Notes under the pieces: model-generated
The model's database searches: none
The model's input: the letters and a program-made list of their open reading frames with translations, nothing else
Told to the model about the DNA's origin: nothing
Made by a program: the position numbers and the translations under genes
DNA from: Terriglobia bacterium
GTDB lineage: Bacteria > Acidobacteriota > Terriglobia > Acidiferrales > UBA7541
Length of the DNA: 63,173 bases
Assembly (NCBI GenBank): GCA_020072765.1
Contig: JAIQGD010000016.1
Location: 1 to 63,173 of the forward strand
Direction: 5' to 3'
Shown: piece by piece, positions 36,197 to 45,357 of the stretch
Position numbering within the stretch: position 1 is the first letter of the stretch
Layout of the letters: each line of letters opens with the position of its first letter

Positions 36197-36772
36197 ATGC
36201 ACAGCCGAATTTTCACCGTTCCCAACCAGCTCACGCTGCTGCGCCTGGCCTTCCTGCCGTTCTTCGTGATCGCCATCGAGTACGAGCATTACGCCCTGGC
36301 CCTCGGCATCCTCGTGGCCGCGGGCATCAGCGACGGCCTCGACGGGCTGCTGGCGCGCGAGCTGAATCAGAAAACGCCGCTCGGCGCCTACCTCGATCCC
36401 ATCGCCGACAAGCTGCTGCTCTCTTCCTCCTACGTCGTGCTGGCGCTCAAGGCCAAGATCAGCTGGTGGCTGGCCATTCTCGTTCTCAGCCGCGATGTTC
36501 TGCTGCTGGCCGCCAGCGCGGTGATTCTCGTGACGATTGGCTACCGTCCCTTTCCCCCGAGCGTCTGGGGCAAGGCCACCACCTTCTTTGAAATTCTCCT
36601 GATTGTGCTGGTGCTCGTGGTAGCCGTGTGGAACGTCAACGGCGCACTCTGGATCGCAAGGTGGGTGTGCGGCTTTCTCGTCGCCGCGCTGGTGATGATT
36701 TCCGGCGTGCACTACGCTGTCGTGGTGTCGCACCGGCTCCATACCGAGGGTGCTGGCCAGGCCGGTGAATAG
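36197..36772 (+). CDS. CDP-alcohol phosphatidyltransferase (PgsA-like)
   Basis: 191 aa from ATG 36197 (MHSRIFTVPNQLTLLR matches the usual start of the family); ATG 36155 is an alternative. The signature DG-x2-AR-x8-G-x3-D-x3-D is present as DGLDGLLARE then GAYLDPIADK. There are about five membrane helices. The likely product is phosphatidylglycerophosphate synthase, transferring phosphatidate from CDP-diacylglycerol to glycerol-3-phosphate; the exact acceptor cannot be fixed from sequence. Confidence 0.85.
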   Translation: MHSRIFTVPNQLTLLRLAFLPFFVIAIEYEHYALALGILVAAGISDGLDGLLARELNQKTPLGAYLDPIADKLLLSSSYVVLALKAKISWWLAILVLSRDVLLLAASAVILVTIGYRPFPPSVWGKATTFFEILLIVLVLVVAVWNVNGALWIARWVCGFLVAALVMISGVHYAVVVSHRLHTEGAGQAGE

Positions 36773-36785
36773 ACCGCTTTAGGAG

Positions 36786-36838
36786 GCCGGGGCTTCAGCC
36801 CCGGCGTAACTCGCCTGGAATCCGGGGGCTTTAGCCCC
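36786..36838. repeat. Pair of TTC-centred palindromes between convergent genes
   Basis: GCCGGGGCT-TC-AGCCCCGGC (36786-36805) and GGGGCT-TT-AGCCCC (36825-36838), followed by another AGCCCC half. They sit between the phosphatidyltransferase and rhomboid genes and may end both transcripts. The same TTC-centred design recurs at 45252-45271 and 45289-45306. Confidence 0.65.
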
Positions 36839-36850
36839 TGAAGCCCCGTG

Positions 36851-37729
36851 CTACCCTCCCCCGCGCAACACCCGGACCGCCACCACCACCAAACTCGCGG
36901 CCACCGCGCACCCCGCCGCCCAGCCCAGCACGTAGGCCCTCGACCGTTCTTCCCCCGTGGCCGGCGGGCGATCGATCATCATCTTGCCCAGCGCAAATCC
37001 CGTGGCCAATCCGCCCAGGTGCGCCCAGTTGTCGATCCCCGAAAACAACAATCCCCAGACCGCGATATAAATCAGCCAGCGAATCAGCTGCCCGCGCAGC
37101 ATCTGCATGGCCGCGGTCTGCCGGCCCATCGTGACCGCCAGGAGCACGCCGATCAGCCCCACCAAGGCCCCGGAGCCGCCCACGCTGAAACGCCCGAAAA
37201 AACTGCTCAGCGCGTAGCCGCCGATTCCCGCCACTACGTAGATGAAAACATAGCGCGCCGAGCCGTACATCTCTTCGATGGTCGGCCCAATGTCCATGAG
37301 CACCCACATGTTGAAGATAATGTGCATCAGGCTGCCGTGCAGAAAAATCGCCATCACAAACCGCCACGGCTCGTGCAGATTCGTGGCCAGCCGCGACGAC
37401 GCGCCAAGCTGTTGCGCCACATTGCCGTCAATCGCTCCGAGGCCCATCAGACCGAAGAATCCTCCGCCAAGTCCTTGCAGTTCCCCCAGGCGGATGGTCC
37501 ACAGCAGGCTCAGGCCGTAGAGCAGGCAGCTCAGCGTGAGAATGGCGTAGGTGGCTGGGGAAGTGGTCGGGATCAGGCGTTCCAGCGACCGGCTGGCCGC
37601 CGCCAGCGAAAACGTCAGGCTGGCGCCGCACTGGTGGCACCGCGTGGCGCTCGCGCCCACCAGCGTCCGGCACGCCGGGCAAAGCTTCGGGCGCGGCCCG
37701 CTGCGCTCACCGCCAAAAAATCCGCTCAT
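36851..37729 (-). CDS. Rhomboid-family intramembrane serine protease with N-terminal zinc ribbon
   Basis: 292 aa from the internal ATG 37729; a GTG 33 nt upstream is possible. An N-terminal CPAC...CHQC zinc-ribbon pair (about residues 17-34) is followed by six or seven membrane helices with the rhomboid features: HGSLMHIIFNMWVL, the catalytic Ser in GGSGALVGLIG and the His in NWAHLGGLATGF. It cleaves membrane proteins within the bilayer; the target is unknown. It is divergent from rlpA. Confidence 0.88.
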   Translation of the reverse strand: MSGFFGGERSGPRPKLCPACRTLVGASATRCHQCGASLTFSLAAASRSLERLIPTTSPATYAILTLSCLLYGLSLLWTIRLGELQGLGGGFFGLMGLGAIDGNVAQQLGASSRLATNLHEPWRFVMAIFLHGSLMHIIFNMWVLMDIGPTIEEMYGSARYVFIYVVAGIGGYALSSFFGRFSVGGSGALVGLIGVLLAVTMGRQTAAMQMLRGQLIRWLIYIAVWGLLFSGIDNWAHLGGLATGFALGKMMIDRPPATGEERSRAYVLGWAAGCAVAASLVVVAVRVLRGGG

Positions 37730-37788
37730 CTCTTCGCCGATCCGGCTGCGCCTCCGCGGCACGCGCGGCGGCTCAGCCCCAGGGTTCC

Positions 37789-37817
37789 TTGCGGGAATGC
37801 CAGTGCGTTCCTATAAT
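37789..37817 (+). promoter_or_regulatory. Sigma70-type promoter of the rlpA-like gene
   Basis: TTGCGG (37789-37794), 17-nt spacer, TATAAT (37812-37817). The start site near 37825 leaves about 30 nt to GTG 37856, which also argues against the earlier GTG at 37829. Confidence 0.7.
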
Positions 37818-37855
37818 ACCCAAGTTGAGTGCACACCAGTGAAGCAGGATGTCGC

Positions 37856-38641
37856 GTGAGGTCCGTCGCTCGGGTGACGGATTTCGAACAAGCATCGAAG
37901 CGTGCCCGGAGCTGCGCGCGGGCTGGGCTGCCGCGTCGGCTGGCACTGGTGACCGCACTCTTCCTGGGCCTGATCGCCGCCGGCTGCGCGCACCCCGCGC
38001 ACACGGCGCGCCCTCCCGTCGCGGCTCCTCCGGCGCAGCCTTCCCCGCGTTCCGGACCTCCTCCGCCCATCGAGCGCCAACCCGTCGTGCCCGGCGAATA
38101 TGTCGAGGAAGGCGTGGCCTCCTGGTACGGAAACCCCTTCGACGGCCGCCGCACCTCGAATGGCGACATCTATGACATGCACGCGTTCACAGCCGCGCAC
38201 CGCACCCTGCCGTTCGGCGCCGTCGTCCGCGTCACCAACCTCGGCAACGGCCACCAGACCGAAGTCCGCATCAACGACCGCGGCCCCTTCGTGGCCAACC
38301 GCATCATCGACCTCTCGCTCTCCGCGGCCCAGGCCATCGGCATGGTGGGCACCGGCACCGCGCAGGTGCGCATCGAGGTCATTGCCGGGCCCAATCCCCG
38401 CGTCGGGTTCTTCGGCGTGCAGGTGGGCGCCTTCCGCATGCAGGACAACGCCGACCGCCTGCGCGCGCAACTGGCGGCCAATTACGCCCCCGTCAGCATC
38501 GCCACCTATGATTCCCCTTCCGGATTGTTCTATCGCGTGCGCGCGGGACGCCTGCCCACCGAGGACGCCGCCGGCCGCCTCGCCGAGGAATTGCGCTCCC
38601 GCGAACACCTGACCACCTTCGTCGTCCGCCTGGATGAATGA
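37856..38641 (+). CDS. rlpA: RlpA-like lipoprotein with SPOR domain
   Basis: 261 aa from GTG 37856 (AGGA 6 nt upstream). An N-terminal export signal ends in IAAGC, a probable lipoprotein cysteine. After a Pro-rich spacer comes the double-psi beta-barrel RlpA domain (GVASWYGNPFDGRRTSNG, INDRGPFVANRIIDLS). A C-terminal SPOR domain (GVQVGAFRMQDNADRLRAQL) follows. RlpA binds denuded septal glycan and in Pseudomonas is a lytic transglycosylase; the catalytic acid Asp of NDRGPF is present. It overlaps the next gene by 4 nt. Confidence 0.88.
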   Translation: MRSVARVTDFEQASKRARSCARAGLPRRLALVTALFLGLIAAGCAHPAHTARPPVAAPPAQPSPRSGPPPPIERQPVVPGEYVEEGVASWYGNPFDGRRTSNGDIYDMHAFTAAHRTLPFGAVVRVTNLGNGHQTEVRINDRGPFVANRIIDLSLSAAQAIGMVGTGTAQVRIEVIAGPNPRVGFFGVQVGAFRMQDNADRLRAQLAANYAPVSIATYDSPSGLFYRVRAGRLPTEDAAGRLAEELRSREHLTTFVVRLDE

Positions 38642-39747
38642 TGACACTCGCGCCGCACCTTCGCACACCCGCGCGCTTCTCCCACGGCCGCCATCTCTGT
38701 TTCGCCGTCTCGTTCGCGCTGCTCGGCTGCCTTGCACCGGCGCTGCTTCCCTCCGCGTTGGTCGAAGCCGCGCGCGGGCAAGCGCCGTCGACGAGCCGCA
38801 CCAACTCGGCCGTGACCATTGTGCTCCCTCCCAGGATTGTGGCCGGCCAGCCGGCTACGCTCGCGGTTCTGGGCGTGGATGGCCGGCTCACCTCCGGCTT
38901 GGAAGTCCGCCTAGGGCGCGACCTCTCGGTCACCACCGACCGCACCGGGCGCGCATCCTTCACCGCGCCGGAAAGCGGCGTCCTGCTGGCGAAAGCCTCC
39001 GGAGCGTCCGTCGCGGCGCTCGTGGATGTGTCCGCCCCCGCGAATAGCCCGCCGGCGATCCGCGTGGCGCCCGTGGTTTCCTTGCGCGATCGTTTCTCGG
39101 TTTGCGGCGCCGCATTCGCCGGCGATGCCAACGCCAACCGCGTGAAAATCAACGGCCAGCCCGCGCTGGTTCTCGCGGCCTCGCCCGCATGCCTCGTGGT
39201 TCTCCCCGGGGCCAAGGCCGAACCCGGCCCGGCCACCATCTGGGTCGAATCCCCCAAAGGGCAATGGAGCGCCGCCACATCGCTCGTCTCGCTCGAATTC
39301 GAGGCGCCCAATCCCCCGCTGCGGCCCGGCCAGAAGAGTCAGATGCGCGTGCGCGTGCAGGGCTGGGAGCAGCCCCTGCACTTGGTCGCAGAAAACGAAA
39401 CGCCCGGCGTGCTGCGATTTCTCAGCGGCGATCTGCAGGAAGTCGTCACCGGCGGCGGGCCGCAGAATTTCGCGCTGCTCAAGGTCGAAACCATCCGCAC
39501 CGGCGATTTCTCCTTCCACGCGCGCCTGCTGCCCGCGCCCGATCCGGACGCGGCTCGCCGCTATCTGGTCGCCGCTGCGCCGCTCGCGCCCCACAACTTG
39601 CAAGGGAAGATCCGCCGCCTCGCCGGCCGCCTGTCACACTCGTCCCACAATTTCCAGGCGGTTCGCCGGGAACTCGATCGGCTCGCCCCCAACACGGTGC
39701 CTGACGATCTCCGCACCCTTCTCGACGCCGCCCGCGCCGCCCTATAG
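38638..39747 (+). CDS. Secreted protein of unknown function, Ig-like repeats likely
   Basis: 369 aa. Signal peptide at about residues 15-45 (HLCFAVSFALLGCLAPALLP). The body is beta-rich with two or three Ig/CARDB-like modules (VTIVLPPRIVAGQPATLAVL, RVAPVVSLRDRFSVCGAAFA, KVETIRTGDFSFHARLLPA), ending in a short helical segment. The start ATG overlaps the rlpA stop (ATGATGA), so it is co-translated with the cell-wall lipoprotein. I do not recognise a catalytic site. Confidence 0.7.
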   Translation: MMTLAPHLRTPARFSHGRHLCFAVSFALLGCLAPALLPSALVEAARGQAPSTSRTNSAVTIVLPPRIVAGQPATLAVLGVDGRLTSGLEVRLGRDLSVTTDRTGRASFTAPESGVLLAKASGASVAALVDVSAPANSPPAIRVAPVVSLRDRFSVCGAAFAGDANANRVKINGQPALVLAASPACLVVLPGAKAEPGPATIWVESPKGQWSAATSLVSLEFEAPNPPLRPGQKSQMRVRVQGWEQPLHLVAENETPGVLRFLSGDLQEVVTGGGPQNFALLKVETIRTGDFSFHARLLPAPDPDAARRYLVAAAPLAPHNLQGKIRRLAGRLSHSSHNFQAVRRELDRLAPNTVPDDLRTLLDAARAAL

Positions 39748-39860
39748 TCCGAGCGCCTCGCCAAGCAGACCACATCGAACAGCGCGATCACATTCCGCAC
39801 CTCGTGGAGTTTTCTTCTCGTCTGGGGTCTTGTGCATGGGACGCGTGATTGTTGCGGAGG

Positions 39861-39897
39861 TTTTGTAGCGGCCGGTCCCGCGAAGCGGGACCGGGCA
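39861..39897 (+). repeat. Dispersed palindromic repeat, short copy
   Basis: TTTTGTAGCGG followed by the palindrome CCGGTCCCGC-GAA-GCGGGACCGG (39872-39894). The same unit occurs at 41340-41375, imperfectly at 44935 and at 51335. The 348-nt gap from 39748 to 40095 holds only this and the tract below. Confidence 0.75.
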
Positions 39898-39943
39898 TCT
39901 CACACGGAAGGCGCCGTAGCTTAATCCAGGCGCTCGAAATCAG

Positions 39944-40039
39944 CCCTTCTCTTCTCAGCGCCCTCTGCGTCTGTGCGGCGCGCCTGTTCTTCTCTGTGTT
40001 CTCTGTGCCTTCTCCGTGCCCTCTGTGTTAAATCTCTGC
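39944..40039 (+). repeat. Degenerate CTCTGTG low-complexity tract
   Basis: About 95 nt of imperfect CTCTGTG/CTTCTCTG units. A similar tract in opposite orientation (GCAGAG-rich) lies at 51378-51420, again next to a copy of the palindromic repeat. Such tracts are scattered in many environmental bacterial genomes. Confidence 0.6.
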
Positions 40040-40095
40040 AAACGGTTCACGAAAGAAGTTGCAGGCAGGGCGTCACCAGCTCTTCGGATGGAAAA

Positions 40096-41199
40096 TCATT
40101 TGCCGGTGGCGGATTCCAGAGCCTTCGGCGCAGCTTCCGGAAGCGTGCCCTGGGACATTTGTTCCAGCGAATTGCGCGCCCGGCCCAGCCGGCTGTCCGC
40201 GTCCTCGTAGCTCTGCTGCGCGTGGCGCAGATGCGTGCCCAGCCTTTCATACACATCCGCGAACGACTCCACCTGCTTCTTCAGCCCGGAAAGGCTGGCC
40301 AGCAAGTGCCGCGCATTTTCCTCGATGCGCTGCCCCTGCAAACTCACGGCGATGGCGCTCAAGCAGGCGTAAAACGTGTTCGGCGAAACAGGGAAGACGC
40401 GCTTGCCCCGGCAGTATTCGTCGAGCTTCCCGGACTTCGCGTCCTCGGTCATCAGCAGCTCGTAATACACCCCTTCCGAAGGCACGAACATCAGCGCGTA
40501 ATCGAACGTGTGCTCGTCCGGCAGAATGTATTTCCCGGCAATCGAGTCGGCGTGCTTGCGCACCGCCACGGAAAACTCGCGCCGCGCCTCGCCGCCCTCT
40601 TCAGCCAGCCGCCGGTAGGCGTCCAGCGGAAACTTCGAATCAATCGGCAGCAGCCGCTCGCCGCTGCGCACCACCGCATCCACAATCGCCCCGGTTGACG
40701 CGAACCGGTATTGCATTACAAACGCGCTCTGCGGCAGCGCATCCTCGAGCAACCGCTCCAGCGTGACCTCGCCCAGCGTCCCCCGCGTCTTCGCTCCGCC
40801 CAATACCGATTGCAGCGTCTCCGCCGCCTTGGAAAGGTCCCGGCTGGTCTGCTGCACCTCGCCGATCTTCTCGCTCATCTGCACCAGCGCCTCGGTGGAC
40901 GACTGCAAGCGCTTGGCCACTTCCTTCTGCGCGTCGCTGGCCAGCTGCCCCGTCGACGCCACTCCGCTTTGCAGCTCCTGGCGCACCTGCCCGAGCTGCT
41001 GCGTCATCGCCTGCGTCAGCTGATTGATCTGCTGGCTCATCTGCGACGTCACCGCCTGCCCCTGCGCCGCCAGCGACGTCTGCATCTCCTGGCGCACCGC
41101 CGACAGCTGCGCCTCCGATCGCCGCCCCGCCGACCACACCAGCCATCCCACCACTATCATCGCGGCCACCGCCGCGGCCACCCAAACCATTGGACTCAT
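40096..41199 (-). CDS. rmuC: DNA recombination protein RmuC homologue
   Basis: 367 aa. One N-terminal membrane helix (VWVAAAVAAMIVVGWLVWSA) is followed by a long coiled coil (about 25-125) and the RmuC nuclease-like domain (RGTLGEVTLERLLEDALPQS, LPIDSKFPLDAYRRL, FMFVPSEGVYYEL as ALMFVPSEGVYYEL). RmuC limits DNA inversions and has a PD-(D/E)XK-like core. The C-terminal tail is short. It is transcribed alone. Confidence 0.9.
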   Translation of the reverse strand: MSPMVWVAAAVAAMIVVGWLVWSAGRRSEAQLSAVRQEMQTSLAAQGQAVTSQMSQQINQLTQAMTQQLGQVRQELQSGVASTGQLASDAQKEVAKRLQSSTEALVQMSEKIGEVQQTSRDLSKAAETLQSVLGGAKTRGTLGEVTLERLLEDALPQSAFVMQYRFASTGAIVDAVVRSGERLLPIDSKFPLDAYRRLAEEGGEARREFSVAVRKHADSIAGKYILPDEHTFDYALMFVPSEGVYYELLMTEDAKSGKLDEYCRGKRVFPVSPNTFYACLSAIAVSLQGQRIEENARHLLASLSGLKKQVESFADVYERLGTHLRHAQQSYEDADSRLGRARNSLEQMSQGTLPEAAPKALESATGK

Positions 41200-41230
41200 C
41201 GACCTTCGCCTTTGTGCTTCCCTGGCTCTC

Positions 41231-41410
41231 GCTCTGCCTTTTGTAGCACCCGCTTCAGCCTCACTGCACCGGACAGCCTTGTTCTCGCCTTTGTAGCGGC
41301 CGGTCCAGATTTACCGCACCGGGCAGCCTTGTTCTCGCCTTTGTAGCGGCCGGTCCCGCGAAGCGGGACCGGGCAGCCTTCCAGTGGCACAGCCATTCCT
41401 GGCTATGCAT
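41231..41410 (+). repeat. Three 50-bp tandem units plus second hairpin of the dispersed repeat
   Basis: TTGTAGC starts at 41241, 41291 and 41341, an exact 50-nt period, each ending CCGGRCAGCCTT then GTTCTCGCC. The third copy holds the palindrome CCGGTCCCGC-GAA-GCGGGACCGG (41350-41372) and continues into GCACAGCCA-TTCC-TGGCTATGC (41387-41408). With 41516-41583 this fills most of the 546-nt gap from 41200 to 41745. Confidence 0.8.
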
Positions 41411-41515
41411 CGCGTCGCCACGGCAATGCACACACTCTAGCGCGATCCCCCCGCGCGTGCCAATCGTTGCCGCTCGAGCCGCCGCCCATCGAGATGCTGT
41501 CACTTCGGAGGGGTA

Positions 41516-41583
41516 TGTAGCAACTGGTCCAGCTTCAGCGGACCGCGTCTTGCCGTGGCACAACCACTCCTGGCTGTGCACCT
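41516..41583 (+). repeat. Divergent copy of the dispersed repeat
   Basis: TATGTAGCAACTGGTCC, GCTTCAGCGGACC, then GTGGCACAACCACTCC and TGGCTGTGCAC: the order of both hairpins is kept but the first stem is largely lost. Confidence 0.6.
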
Positions 41584-41745
41584 CTCACATCCTGCGGATC
41601 TATGCGGTCACTTCTGCCTGGAGCGCAAAAAGGGGGTCGAACGCACCCTATGGAACGAGCTTCTTCACTTCGTCCCGGCGGCCGCGCGGCGCTTCGGCTC
41701 TTCCGGCCAGATGCAGATGCCGCGCTGAAGTCCCCGCCGCAAGCG

Positions 41746-44469
41746 TCATTTTTTCAGCCCCGCCTGCCAGTTCAACACGACGGTGAACGGCGGCTGCGCG
41801 CTCGCCGCCGAAGGGGCCGGCATGAGAAAACGCGTGCCATCCGCGGAGACGTCCCAGAACAGCACGCCGCGCGGCACCTTGAACAACGCCTTGGGAATTC
41901 CCGCCTGAAACACCCCGCTCGTGTTGACTTCCACCGCCATCGCCGTTCCGTCCAGGGACAAGTAGAACAGCTCCTTGCCGTCCCGGCGCCAGAGAGGAGT
42001 GGTTCCGCCGTCCTTCGACACCATCCACTTGCCGGTCGCGGGCGTTCCTCCGCTGGAGGCTGAGCCCAAGGCGGAAGCAGCATCGAACGGCCGCACGTAG
42101 ATTTGGTCCTTGCCGGATTCATCGGACGAATAGACGATCCACCGGCCGTCCGGCGAAAATCGGCCGGCTGCCTGGTTGAACTCCGAGTGTTCTACCGCAA
42201 CCGGTTTGCGGTCCGCCGTGTCGCCGCCCAGCGGAAGAATCCATATATGGTTGGGCGGAACGGGGTTGTAATACAACAGGAAGCGCCCGTCCGGCGACCA
42301 ACTGCTGGGGGCCTTGAATTCGCTCGATTTGAACATGACTTCGTCTTCGCCCGCGAGGTTCGACGTCTTCTGGTACAGATCAAACATCCCGCCAGTTCTA
42401 TTGGAAACGAACACGATGCGGCTGCCGTCCGGGGACCATACGGGGTTCGAGTTCCAGCCCAGGTCAAAGGTGAACCGCGTCGTCACGCCCCGCGCGAACT
42501 CATAGAGCCAGACATTCCTGTTGCCCGCGTTTTGCAGATCCACGCGCTCGAAGGCCACACGCTTTCCATCCGGCGCGAGCGACAGACTGCGGTAAACACC
42601 CACGTCCCCAAAGGCTCCGATGAGCTTCCCCGCCCGGTCGAACCAGCTCAGTTGGCCGTGGATATTGCCCCGGGCTCCGCCCGTCGCCACGGGTTGAAAA
42701 CCTTGTATATAAACGAGAACGTCCGTGGCGGACGCCGAGAAACTCAGATTGGAAACCTGCTCGGCAATCGGAATAGCTTCGCCGGCCAGTTCGAGTCGCG
42801 TGGGGTCGAACGGCTGGGCCATCAAGGTGCCAAGTCCCCCAACGTCCATGCCGCCGCGTACAAAGAGCAGGCGCCCCACATTCGAGCCCGAAGACGGCGC
42901 GTAGGCAACGGAGGAGGAGTCGGGCAACAACTTCTTCCCTGGCTGCTCCTGCGGCTTGGCATCCACGGAGCTAAGATAAATACCCGTACCGCCTCCGTTC
43001 GTTAACACACGCCAGTAAACGAAGTGACGCCCGTCCGGCAAAAAGGAGGGAGTGACGGCAGTTCCGTCGGTGGTGATGGGCGAAGGGGAACCGCCGGACG
43101 CGGCGACTCGCCGCATGCCGAGAAGCGATCCGAAAACGATCTGATCGTCGCGGCTCCACGCTCCTCCAAAGGCGGAGGGGGCATCGCACAGCGTCACCGG
43201 AGGACCGCCCGCGGCCTCGATTTTCTTCAGCCTGCCCTGACTGGGGAACGCAATATAACGGCTATCGGGCGACCAAAAAGGGAAGCCTGAGATGCCTTCC
43301 GTACCGTCGAGAGGCCGCGCATCGAGTGTCTCCACCGACCGAACCCACAGGCGGGTCTGGCCCTCCGCGCCTGTGCCGACGAACGCCAGTTTGCGGCCGT
43401 CGGGTGATAACGCGAAGACGCCACTCAAGGTCAGTTTCTCGGGCACGGGAATTTCAAAACGCATGATCTGGGTTGCGGGCGCTTTCTCGCGCGTGTAGAG
43501 GAACGCCAACAACACCGCAGCCAGGACCAATACACCCGCGGCCCCCCCAGCCACCCACAGCAGCCACCGTTTGGCCGGACGTGCGGTTGCGGCGGCCGAA
43601 GTTGGGTCCGGCACGCCCGCCAGAACTTCGTCGAGCGAAATGCGCGCATCGCCGATGGCTTGCAACCGCTGCTTCGGGTCCTTCTGCAGGCAACGCTGCA
43701 GCAGCACGCGCACCCGTACCGGCGTTTCCGCTGGAAGCCTCGACCAGTCCGGCTCCGTGCGGATCACCGCCGATAGCGTGTCCGTCACCGACTCGCCGCG
43801 AAACGCCATCTTGCCCGTCAGCATCTCGTACAGCACGCAGCCGAATGCCCAGATGTCCGCGCGGCGGTCCACCGCCTTGCCCTTCGCCTGCTCCGGCGAC
43901 ATGTACGCCGCCGTCCCCAGCAGCACCCCCGCCTGCGTCGCCATCCTGCTGATCGTCGGCGAGTTGGCGAAATCCACGGAGGACGCGTCGCCTTCCAGAG
44001 CTTTGGCCAAGCCAAAATCGAGAACCTTCACCGCGTCGTCGCTCGTCACCTTCACGTTCGATGGCTTGAGATCCCGATGCACGATCCCGTGCTCGTGCGC
44101 GTACTCCACGGCTTCACAGATCTGCTTGGCAATGGGCAATGCTTCGCTAATGGGAATCGCACCCGCACGGATGCGTTCGGCCAGCGTCGGGCCTTCCACC
44201 AGCTCCATCACCAGCGCGTGCGTGGCGCCGGAATCCTCCAACCCGTAGATCGAGGCGATGTTGGGATGATTGAGCGAGGCGAGGACCTTCGCCTCGCGTT
44301 GGAACCGCGCCATCCGCTCGGCGTCGCGCGCGAATGCATCGGGCAGAACCTTCAGCGCGACCTCACGTCCGAGCTTCGAATCGTGCGCGCGATACACCTC
44401 GCCCATCCCGCCCGCGCCGATCGGCGCGGCGATTTTGTAAGGCCCCAGCTTCGTCCCTGCATTCAACAT
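41746..44469 (-). CDS. Transmembrane Ser/Thr protein kinase with TolB/WD40-like repeats
   Basis: 907 aa from ATG 44469 (GAGGGA upstream); the open frame extends 41 codons further without a ribosome site. Kinase domain at 1-275: GAGGMGEVYRA, VALKVLP, HRDLKPSNVK, DFGLAKA, GTAAYMSPEQ, all intact. One membrane helix follows at about 300-325 (WLLWVAGGAAGVLVLAAVLL). The outer half carries repeated WSPDGxxIxF-type blades (FALSPDGRKLAFVG, WSPDGSRIVFVS, FSPDGRWIVYSS) forming a beta-propeller. This architecture is expanded in Acidobacteriota. Ligand and substrates are unknown. Confidence 0.93.
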   Translation of the reverse strand: MLNAGTKLGPYKIAAPIGAGGMGEVYRAHDSKLGREVALKVLPDAFARDAERMARFQREAKVLASLNHPNIASIYGLEDSGATHALVMELVEGPTLAERIRAGAIPISEALPIAKQICEAVEYAHEHGIVHRDLKPSNVKVTSDDAVKVLDFGLAKALEGDASSVDFANSPTISRMATQAGVLLGTAAYMSPEQAKGKAVDRRADIWAFGCVLYEMLTGKMAFRGESVTDTLSAVIRTEPDWSRLPAETPVRVRVLLQRCLQKDPKQRLQAIGDARISLDEVLAGVPDPTSAAATARPAKRWLLWVAGGAAGVLVLAAVLLAFLYTREKAPATQIMRFEIPVPEKLTLSGVFALSPDGRKLAFVGTGAEGQTRLWVRSVETLDARPLDGTEGISGFPFWSPDSRYIAFPSQGRLKKIEAAGGPPVTLCDAPSAFGGAWSRDDQIVFGSLLGMRRVAASGGSPSPITTDGTAVTPSFLPDGRHFVYWRVLTNGGGTGIYLSSVDAKPQEQPGKKLLPDSSSVAYAPSSGSNVGRLLFVRGGMDVGGLGTLMAQPFDPTRLELAGEAIPIAEQVSNLSFSASATDVLVYIQGFQPVATGGARGNIHGQLSWFDRAGKLIGAFGDVGVYRSLSLAPDGKRVAFERVDLQNAGNRNVWLYEFARGVTTRFTFDLGWNSNPVWSPDGSRIVFVSNRTGGMFDLYQKTSNLAGEDEVMFKSSEFKAPSSWSPDGRFLLYYNPVPPNHIWILPLGGDTADRKPVAVEHSEFNQAAGRFSPDGRWIVYSSDESGKDQIYVRPFDAASALGSASSGGTPATGKWMVSKDGGTTPLWRRDGKELFYLSLDGTAMAVEVNTSGVFQAGIPKALFKVPRGVLFWDVSADGTRFLMPAPSAASAQPPFTVVLNWQAGLKK

Positions 44470-44934
44470 GAGATCCCTCGCTCCGCAAAACCATCCGCAA
44501 CGCAAACAACGCGCTCCGCTCGGACTTTGGCCCAGCGGCCACAACTTGTCTCGTAAATGGTTTTTAGGGGGTCGGACCTTTAGCTCCGACATCCAATCAT
44601 CCCTAAACGTGGGGCCTTGCCCCTAAGGTCAGCCTGAAAAACCTCCCGGACTGATGAGATACGTTCGCGGGTGGCGTCCGGCAAATCACCGCTCATAGTT
44701 CGCGGCTCGTAGTCCGCCGTAGGGGCGCTGCTTGCTGCGCCCTGCCCGGCTCCGCCCACACCAATTGACCCTGCGATTTCCTAAGGTCCCACGCGATGGA
44801 CCGAAGGCAGCTCCATATGGCGCAGGATTATACCCCTAAAAACATTAACCCATCCCATTACTTGAGCCAGATAGCGCCGCAATATCCGCGCTGCATGATC
44901 CCCGATTTCATCTCCCCTTTCGCGCGAAATTACC

Positions 44935-45006
44935 TTGTGTAGTGGCCGGTCCCGCGAAGCCGGGACGGTTATCCTGGCTGCGGCGAAGCCACTCCTGGCT
45001 GTGCAT
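44935..45006 (+). repeat. Copy of the two-hairpin dispersed repeat
   Basis: TTGTGTAGTGGCCGGTCCCG, CGAAGCCGGGACGG, then GCGAAGCCACTCC and TGGCTGTGCATTG. This has the same order of parts as 41340-41410. Confidence 0.7.
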
Positions 45007-45251
45007 TGTTTACACCAACAACCGGTGGCACCTGCACTTCGGTCGTGCTACGGTAAATTGATGCTGGGAAGCGAACGCATGGTCTTGCAAACGCCAACAA
45101 CGGCGCACGAAGCCCCGGCTGCCGGCGGCCGCTCCGCCAGCCGCTGCGCGGACGACGCTGCCCCGTCGCCTCGACATTTCACGCGGCCCCGATCCGGCCA
45201 TTTCGCCCATCGCGCTCATCGCGCACAGGCCCCTACGCAGCCGTGCGTCAG

Positions 45252-45306
45252 GGTGCGGCTTCAGCCGCACCGGGAGCCATCCAGCCCGCAGGGGTTTCAA
45301 CCCCTG
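45252..45306. repeat. Two TTC-centred palindromes
   Basis: GGTGCGGCT-TC-AGCCGCACC (45252-45271) and CAGGGGTT-TC-AACCCCTG (45289-45306), perfect apart from the central TC. Their design is that of 36786-36805 with different arms. Confidence 0.7.
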
Positions 45307-45357
45307 GGGGACCCAGGCGCCACGCCCGGAGCCCTTGCGCGCCTCCGTCCGCCCATT

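Noticed and set aside
41231-41410. Possible CRISPR array
   Set aside because: Only three 50-nt units in direct contact, no unique spacers and no cas genes; it is a tandem dispersed repeat.
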